Assembly: GCA_964451935.1 (NCBI GenBank)
Contig: CAYVKE010000057.1
Coordinates: 1 to 18,928 of the forward strand
Length of the DNA stretch: 18,928 nucleotides
Source: CALFXN01 sp964451935
GTDB taxonomy: Bacteria > Synergistota > Synergistia > Synergistales > Aminobacteriaceae
Reading direction: 5' to 3'
The position numbers and the translations under genes were made by a program. This document shows, in pieces, positions 14,404 through 18,928 of the stretch; positions within the stretch are counted from its first letter, which is position 1; every line of letters starts with the position of its first letter. The notes under the pieces were generated by a model. The model made no database searches. It was not told the origin of the DNA and saw only the letters and a program-made list of their open reading frames with translations.

Positions 14404-15815
14404 CGTGTGCAGAACCCCCCTTTGGCCGCGTGGGCCGCAAAACAGCCGAGAATGTCCCCGTATGTTGCGGAGTCTATATCCGACTCCACGCAGATGTTCC
14501 ACAGATCGTTCACGAACGCCTCCGGCGCGTAGGGCGCGAGCATGAGCGAGAGCTTTTCGAGAAGGTCGCCGTCGCTCACGGGGTTCTCCGGTTCGCCCTT
14601 CGCGACCGGAATGCCGCGCTCGAAGGTCCGCCCGTCGCGCAGCGTCACGCGCATCCACGCGCCGCGCTCTTCGGGGTAGATCGCGTCCATGCGTTCGTCC
14701 GCCTCGATCGTGACGGATCGCGCGAGCCGGCGCAGTCCGTCGTCGCGCAGCAGTTCGGGCGTGTAGTCCTGAAGCGTGACGTTGCCTTTCCGGAGCGCCA
14801 CGGCGAGCGAGAAGGGCATGCTGAACATCGCCTCCTCGAACGTCTCCGGCGTGAAAACCTGCCCCACCTCGACGATCCCGAGCGTGTAGGTCCGCACGAG
14901 GATCGATCCGACGTCCGCGTCCGTGCAGCCGAGGACCGAGCGCGCCTCGCGGACGAGGTCGATCGCGGCGTGGCAGTGGCGGCAGGTCGGGTAGAGCTTC
15001 GTGTAGGTCAGCAGGATCTCCCACCGTTCCCCGAGGTCGCCCGTGAGCGCGTCTTCCGAGTATTCCCCCGCGCACATGGCCTTGAGCCAGCCGTGCTGCC
15101 CCTCGAAGAGCGTCCGGGGCGCCTTCGCCCCCGCGCGCGCGAGGTCGGCCGCGAGGACGCCCGCCATCGCGGCCTTGCCCGGCTGGAGCGTCTTGATGCC
15201 TGGGTTGTCGTGAAGCATTTCCTGGAGCCCCGCGCTCTGGAGCCCGCCCATCGACATCGCGTAGGCGAAGGGTTCGGGGTCGAGCCCCAGGAGGCTCGCG
15301 CACCCGGCCGCCGCGCCGATCGAGCCGCAGGTTCCGGTCGAGTGGAAGCCCCGCTTGAGGTGCGACGGGTTGATGGCCCGTGCCGCGCGAAGCATCGCGT
15401 CGTATCCGACCGCGACGGCCTTCAGGATCGAGCGGAACGAAGAGCCCTCGCGCTCGCCGACCGCGAGGACGGCCGGGATGACCGCTACCGCCGGGTGGGA
15501 CGTTCCCCATCGGTGGCCGTCGTCGAGTTCGATGGAGTGCGCCATGATCCCCGTCGCCATCGCGGCGCTCATCGCCGGGACCTTCGTCCCGTCGCAGAGG
15601 ATCGTCGCCTCGGGCTTTCCGCCCAGGTTCCGCGCGTATTCGTTCCAGATCGCCGCGACGTCCCCCTCGCAGTATCCGGCCACCGTCTCGCAGAGGAAGT
15701 CCGCGAGCGTCCGGCGGGCCTTCGCGAGAACCTGCTCCGGAACGCCGGCGGGCCCGAGCCGCGCGTAGAAGTTCGCGAGTGTGCAGAGCGGCGTGTTGGT
15801 GATGTCCGTCGCCAT
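14400..15815 (-). CDS. MmgE/PrpD family protein 1
   Basis: This 471-residue MmgE/PrpD protein carries the most canonical motifs of the three. They are HSIELDDGHRWGTSHPAVAV (about 95-114) with LDD and HP, GFHSTGTCGSIGAAAG, KTLQPGKAAMAGVLAADLARAG, and the lid motif YPTCRHCHAAID. The C-terminal block KGEPENPVSDGDLLEKL is typical. It lies between the AtuA-like gene (stop only 4 bases upstream of its ATG at 15815) and the DUF4387 gene (4-base overlap), so it is tightly coupled to both. Dehydratase of a methylcitrate-like acid is a natural guess, but cis-aconitate decarboxylase and epimerase relatives look similar at this level. It is cytoplasmic; no signal peptide is seen. Confidence 0.9.
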   Translation of the reverse strand: MATDITNTPLCTLANFYARLGPAGVPEQVLAKARRTLADFLCETVAGYCEGDVAAIWNEYARNLGGKPEATILCDGTKVPAMSAAMATGIMAHSIELDDGHRWGTSHPAVAVIPAVLAVGEREGSSFRSILKAVAVGYDAMLRAARAINPSHLKRGFHSTGTCGSIGAAAGCASLLGLDPEPFAYAMSMGGLQSAGLQEMLHDNPGIKTLQPGKAAMAGVLAADLARAGAKAPRTLFEGQHGWLKAMCAGEYSEDALTGDLGERWEILLTYTKLYPTCRHCHAAIDLVREARSVLGCTDADVGSILVRTYTLGIVEVGQVFTPETFEEAMFSMPFSLAVALRKGNVTLQDYTPELLRDDGLRRLARSVTIEADERMDAIYPEERGAWMRVTLRDGRTFERGIPVAKGEPENPVSDGDLLEKLSLMLAPYAPEAFVNDLWNICVESDIDSATYGDILGCFAAHAAKGGFCTR

Positions 15816-15819
15816 CGTC

Positions 15820-17208
15820 CTATTTCCCGGACACCGTCTCGAACGTGTAGCGGAAGATCTCCGGGTCGAGCGGGTCGGAAAGCGTGAGCAGATGGTCGAC
15901 GGTCCAGCGGTAGGCCTTGTTCTTCGGGAAGAGGGGTTCGTCGGTGAGCAGCGCGACCGAGCCGCCCGAGGAGTTCATCTGCCCGGGGTAGCTCATGTAG
16001 AAGAAGCGGAACTTCGCGCACTTCGCGACCGACGTCGCGAGTTCGATATCCTTCGAGATGACCTCGATGACGACGGCGACCTCGTGGGAGAGAGTCTGTT
16101 TGACGGGCTCGATCTCCTGCATGACGGCGTTCGCGCCGTAGACGTGGAAGAGCAGCTCGTACAGGCCGTCGCGGTGCGCCCCGATGATCTGCGAGACCTT
16201 TGTGCGCGTGTCGGCCAGGATCTGGTCCATGTGCGCGATCGCACGCGTGTCGCGGATTCCGACGAGGTGGTAGACGCGATGCCCCGCCTCGCCCGCGCCT
16301 TCGAGCTTGACCTTGTAGCTGCCGTCCGGGGACGGGACGAAGCGGCTTCCCGTGACGCGGCAGATCCGATCGGTCTGCGCCTCGTAGACGCTCTCGTGCA
16401 TGTCGAGGATGCCGCCCGGGAGCGCCTGGACGAACGGGTTCGTGCGCTCGTACATCGAGTGCGCCGCGACGCTGTGCGGCGTCGCCTGCTGGTCCGGGTG
16501 CATCGGCTCGATCGTGAAGCAGTCGTCGTACACGGTCCCGATGATCGACTCCTTGACCTTCTGCGGCCAGCACACGAGCGACGCGCATTCGGCCGCCTTG
16601 CCCATGTGGAGGCTGACGCCCCGGTCGAACCCCCTGAAGACGGGGTACGCGGCGAGAAGCGTGTCGTCGCAGGAGCGCCCCGCGATGATGACGTCCGCGC
16701 CCTTCTCGAGCGCGTGGACGATCTGCTCGATGCCCATGCTCGCGGTCACGTTCGTCGTGTTGTCGAGCACTTCGTCCGTGAGCGGGAACGCCGCGCCGAG
16801 AACCTCCGTAGCGCCCTTCCGAACTCGCGCCCGGAGCGTGTCCATCGGGATCTGCGAATAGATCAGCGCCATCGTGAACGGCTCCATCTTCCGTTCCTTC
16901 GCGACGGTCCGGATGATGTCCGCGTAGAGGTTCACGCCCCGGTCCGTACCGGTCGTGCTGCACGAACCCACGATCATCGGGACCTTTTTCTTCCGCGATT
17001 CGACGAGCATGATTTCGAGATCGTGCCGCTCCCATTCGTACGGGTTGTGCGGCATGTCCGCGCCCAAAAACGTCGGTCCGGCGTCGGCCGTCCCGGCGTC
17101 GGCTCCGAAGAAGTCGATATCCCGTTTGACGCCCTCGTAGAAGGAGCCTTCCTCGATGATGTTGTCGCCCAAATTCCCCGTAGAGACCAGTAAGGAAACT
17201 TTCCGCAC
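15820..17208 (-). CDS. AtuA/DUF1446 (acyclic terpene utilisation) family protein
   Basis: This 462-residue protein matches the AtuA/DUF1446 family, named from terpene catabolism in Pseudomonas but found in many acid-degrading clusters; its biochemical reaction is not firmly known. The N-terminus has VSLLVSTGNLGDNIIEEGS, followed by DFFGADAGTADAGPTFLG, a Rossmann-like first part with GSCSTTGTDRG, then IIAGRSCDDTLLAAYP and the C-terminal region with YMSYPGQMNSSGGSVALLTDEPL. I chose GTG at 17208 because AGGAGGAG lies 8 bases upstream and the family homology starts right there. An open frame to 17316 would cover the promoter and operator. It is the first gene of the operon, and its partner DUF4387 is encoded two genes later. 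Confidence 0.88.
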   Translation of the reverse strand: MRKVSLLVSTGNLGDNIIEEGSFYEGVKRDIDFFGADAGTADAGPTFLGADMPHNPYEWERHDLEIMLVESRKKKVPMIVGSCSTTGTDRGVNLYADIIRTVAKERKMEPFTMALIYSQIPMDTLRARVRKGATEVLGAAFPLTDEVLDNTTNVTASMGIEQIVHALEKGADVIIAGRSCDDTLLAAYPVFRGFDRGVSLHMGKAAECASLVCWPQKVKESIIGTVYDDCFTIEPMHPDQQATPHSVAAHSMYERTNPFVQALPGGILDMHESVYEAQTDRICRVTGSRFVPSPDGSYKVKLEGAGEAGHRVYHLVGIRDTRAIAHMDQILADTRTKVSQIIGAHRDGLYELLFHVYGANAVMQEIEPVKQTLSHEVAVVIEVISKDIELATSVAKCAKFRFFYMSYPGQMNSSGGSVALLTDEPLFPKNKAYRWTVDHLLTLSDPLDPEIFRYTFETVSGK

Positions 17209-17260
17209 GGATACATCTCCTCCTCTGATGGTCTGTGATATGCCGAAATTGTAGATAAAA

Positions 17261-17276
17261 CGGAAGCGCATTGCCG
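17261..17276. promoter_or_regulatory. Putative NrpR-type operator 1 (CGGAA-N6-TGCCG)
   Basis: The 16-base quasi-palindrome CGGAA-GCGCAT-TGCCG lies just downstream of the predicted operon start (-10 box at 17288-17293, start near 17281), where a bound repressor would block transcription. It matches the archaeal NrpR operators GGAA-N6-TTCC and GGTA-N6-TACC in 7 of 8 key positions, and shares 11 exact bases (GCATTGCCGAA) with operator 2. Confidence 0.65.
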
Positions 17277-17287
17277 AACTTGCGTCA

Positions 17288-17316
17288 AGAATAATCGAGC
17301 TAATTTTGCTTGTCAA
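17288..17316 (-). promoter_or_regulatory. Sigma70-like promoter of the catabolic operon
   Basis: On the minus strand a perfect -35 box TTGACA (17311-17316) and a -10 box TATTCT (17288-17293) are exactly 17 bases apart, in a locally AT-rich stretch. The start would be near 17281, giving a leader of about 73 bases to the GTG of the AtuA-like gene. With operator 1 just downstream, repression control is likely. Confidence 0.78.
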
Positions 17317-17568
17317 GGGGAATTTGAATTCTTTAGACAGAATGACCGCAACGATTGCGTTTTTTCAGGCGCCCGGGTATGATGTTCGGCGCGGTGCGAG
17401 GGTCGCTTGCCGATTTCGTGCCCGTGCTGGAAGGGCGCGATTTTCCGCGCGGACGCCTCGGATCGCTCCCAAGGCGGAAGTTTTCGATGGTGTGCTTCCG
17501 ATTTTTCGGATATTCGCCTCCGGGATCGCCGTGCGGGAAGAAAAGGCAATTTTGTTCGGAACATAAAA

Positions 17569-17584
17569 CGGTAGTGCATTGCCG
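17569..17584. promoter_or_regulatory. Putative NrpR-type operator 2 (CGGTA-N6-TGCCG)
   Basis: The quasi-palindrome CGGTA-GTGCAT-TGCCG lies 55 bases upstream of the regulator's ATG. It has the same architecture and spacing as operator 1 and shares GCATTGCCGAA with it. Its position suits autoregulation. Confidence 0.62.
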
Positions 17585-17639
17585 AAAAAAATCGGACGGA
17601 GAGTGCGGCGTGCTATTCGCCCGAGGGAGGGGAGCCCCT

Positions 17640-18647
17640 ATGTTCGAAATCGAAACATATCCGGACACGATCGTCGAAATTCTTCGAAACCTCTACTTTT
17701 CGGGCGGCATCCAGGCGTCGGGGGATCTGCAGAACGCACTCGGGAAGAGAGGCGTCGACCTGGAACTCCGGACGATCCGGTACCATCTCGCGAATCTGGA
17801 GAAGGACGGCATCGTGCGGCGCTTCGGGAACAAGGGCGTCGTCCTGACGGAGCGGGGCGTCGAGGAGGCCCGGATGCTGCTGGTCTTCGACCGGATCGGC
17901 GTGTCCTCCGCGGAGATCGAGCGGATCGCCGCGGACAGCGATTACGACCCCGCCGCCGATGCGGGGAAGGTGCTGGTGAATACGCTGTTGATCGGAGAAG
18001 ACCGCGTGGACGACATCCTCGACGTTCTGGCCGCGACGTCGGCCAGTCCGGTCATCATTTCGTCCCGCGTGGGGCTCGTCCGAGCGGGCGAGCGGCTCTG
18101 GAACTTCGTCGTTCCGCAGGGGCATGTCGCGCTGCTCGGAATCACCGCGCGGAATTACGACGTCTTCCTCCAGAAGCGGCGGATCCCCACCGAAACGATC
18201 GCGACCGTGCTGCTGCGGATCGAGGGCAACGAGCCGAAAGGCATCGCCGACATTCTCTTTCATTCGGGAACCACGCTGAGCCCCGGTGAGCTGCTGATCC
18301 GCGGGAGATACACGTCCGTCTCGGACGTCGTCCGGACGGGAAACGGCCTCGCGACCGCCTCGATAAAGACCTTCCCGCCGCAGTTCTTCGACGAGGTCGC
18401 CGAAATGTTGCATTCGCTCGACCGGACAGCTTTTTCCGGGCTGGTCGAGATGAAGGGGCAGCTTCCTCCCGCGTATCGCATGAGCTACAGGGACCGGGAG
18501 AAGGGGTACATGCTCGTCTACGGCGGCGCGAACTTCTTCGCGCCCCTCGTCGAGCAGCATCTTGCGGAAAACCTGCGCATCAGCCACGCGCTCTACGATA
18601 TTTCGCGGATGCGCCCCGTCGCGGAGCTTCTGCGACCGCGCGCGTGA
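17640..18647 (+). CDS. NrpR-like transcriptional regulator (winged helix plus DUF128)
   Basis: This 335-residue protein has an N-terminal winged helix (about residues 8-75; LRTIRYHLANLEKDGIVRRF is the recognition-helix region and NKGVVLTERG the wing). One NrpR/DUF128 sensor domain follows (about 78-325), with LVNTLLIGEDRVDD, VVPQGHVALLGI and FHSGTTLSPGELLI followed by TSVSDVVRTGNG as the best-matching blocks. Archaeal NrpR represses nitrogen genes and is released by 2-oxoglutarate binding to DUF128. Here the gene is divergent from a carboxylate-degradation operon, so it is more likely a pathway-specific repressor sensing a 2-oxoacid or related dicarboxylate (inference). The ATG at 17640 is preceded by GGAGGGGAG; the frame is open further left but shows no homology and runs through the putative operator. 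The single DUF128 resembles short NrpR forms. Confidence 0.88.
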   Translation: MFEIETYPDTIVEILRNLYFSGGIQASGDLQNALGKRGVDLELRTIRYHLANLEKDGIVRRFGNKGVVLTERGVEEARMLLVFDRIGVSSAEIERIAADSDYDPAADAGKVLVNTLLIGEDRVDDILDVLAATSASPVIISSRVGLVRAGERLWNFVVPQGHVALLGITARNYDVFLQKRRIPTETIATVLLRIEGNEPKGIADILFHSGTTLSPGELLIRGRYTSVSDVVRTGNGLATASIKTFPPQFFDEVAEMLHSLDRTAFSGLVEMKGQLPPAYRMSYRDREKGYMLVYGGANFFAPLVEQHLAENLRISHALYDISRMRPVAELLRPRA

Positions 18648-18928
18648 CGCCGGAGGGCCGTAACGGGAACGCCGGATGAAGGATGTGCTTGGCGCCTGCG
18701 CAGCGTCCGTCGGGATAGCTGTCCTTTTTCCCGACTGTCATGGAAGTTCTGATGGACGGCCCGATAGAGATCGTTTTGTCGGATGTTTTCTTTCCCGTCT
18801 CCGAGGAACGACCGTCCCCCTTCTGCGGACTGCTTTCGCCGGCGCTTCCAGCAAACCTTGGTTGCGATCGCAGGCATGTTTTCGAGTATACATAAACCCT
18901 CCTGGATCTATGCTAGAATTGCTCCCAT
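18648..18928. other. Right-end region without a recognised gene
   Basis: I see no convincing gene here. A 7-bp inverted repeat (GTCGGGA ... TCCCGAC, about 18708-18734) could be part of a terminator for the regulator gene, but lacks the usual form. On the minus strand an ATG at 18893 has a very good ribosome binding site (AGGAGG, 5 bases away), but its frame stops at 18738 after 51 Arg-rich codons with no recognised family. It could be the start of a decayed or frameshifted gene. A plus-strand frame open from 18676 to the window end has no ribosome binding site or recognisable homology. Confidence 0.4.

Larger units (their letters stand above)
17209..17639. other. Divergent intergenic region between operon and regulator
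   Basis: This 431-base stretch separates the two outward-facing genes. Its left third (to about 17345) is clearly more AT-rich and holds the operon promoter, a 73-base leader and operator 1. Its right end (17550-17600) is again AT-rich and holds a quasi-palindrome TGTTCGGAACA (17553-17563) and operator 2. The middle (about 17350-17520) is GC-rich with no recognised gene; open frames there lack ribosome binding sites and homology. A wider inverted repeat CGGAAG-N14-CTTCCG lies at 17475-17500. I could not pick a convincing promoter for the regulator gene. Confidence 0.6.

Noticed and set aside
14430..15887. Plus-strand open frame of 485 codons opposite MmgE/PrpD protein 1
   Set aside because: It is a compositional shadow with no recognisable domain; the minus-strand frame has canonical PrpD motifs. 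The same reasoning removes the long plus-strand frames over the other operon genes.
17209..17316. Upstream extension of the AtuA-like gene to a start at 17316
   Set aside because: The extension has no homology and covers the -10 box and operator; GTG at 17208 has AGGAGGAG at good spacing.
17355..17639. N-terminal extension of the NrpR-like regulator
   Set aside because: There is no family similarity, the stretch contains operator 2, and the ATG at 17640 has a strong ribosome binding site right before the winged helix.

Overview
The window is high-GC bacterial DNA from which genes run almost without gaps. No rRNA, tRNA or CRISPR array was seen. The gene content points to an anaerobic, acid-fermenting bacterium: a TAXI-type TRAP transporter, an aconitase-family hydratase, an isocitrate-lyase-family C-C lyase, three MmgE/PrpD proteins, an AtuA/DUF4387 pair and a bacterial NrpR-like regulator. 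Synergistota would fit well, but this is an inference from gene content; Desulfobacterota or Firmicutes lineages cannot be excluded.

Left part (1-1022, plus strand): a two-gene unit of a YmdB-like macrodomain protein and a HepT-like (DUF86) RNase-toxin homologue. They are joined by an ATGA stop/start overlap, and the HepT-like protein lacks the Tyr of the usual R-X4-H-X-Y motif. Next (1103-3873, minus strand) comes a lower-GC restriction-modification cassette of the PstI/BsuBI type (expected target CTGCAG): a small excisionase-like helix-turn-helix protein, an N6-adenine methyltransferase, and a BsuBI/PstI endonuclease whose frame is broken by what looks like one extra base in a C-run at 1989-1992. 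The cassette has its own sigma70-like promoter and is bracketed by a 9-bp direct repeat.

Main part (3989-17208, minus strand): a compact catabolic operon. In transcription order it encodes AtuA/DUF1446 protein, MmgE/PrpD protein 1, DUF4387 protein, MmgE/PrpD protein 2, MmgE/PrpD protein 3, LeuC-like hydratase large subunit, LeuD-like small subunit, TAXI solute-binding protein, fused TRAP permease, a methylisocitrate/dimethylmalate-lyase-like enzyme, and an exported C45-family acyltransferase/hydrolase. Gaps between genes are mostly 4 to 25 bases, or overlaps; the longest (about 60-80 bases) surround the binding-protein gene and precede the C45 gene. A strong sigma70-like promoter (TTGACA-N17-TATTCT) precedes the first gene and a 12-bp-stem hairpin follows the last. 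The likely logic is import of a carboxylate through the TRAP system, isomerisation/dehydration/hydration, then cleavage to pyruvate plus a second acid. The substrate is not known from sequence; a methylated tri- or dicarboxylate such as methylcitrate, methylaconitate or dimethylmaleate is the best guess.

Right part (17209-18928): a 431-base divergent intergenic region, then a plus-strand gene for an NrpR-like regulator (winged helix plus one DUF128 domain). Two copies of a quasi-palindrome, CGGAA-N6-TGCCG and CGGTA-N6-TGCCG, sit at the operon promoter and upstream of the regulator gene. They strongly resemble the archaeal NrpR operator (GGAA-N6-TTCC, GGTA-N6-TACC). The combination suggests a self-contained, 2-oxoacid- or dicarboxylate-responsive catabolic regulon. 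The last 280 bases hold no gene that I recognise.
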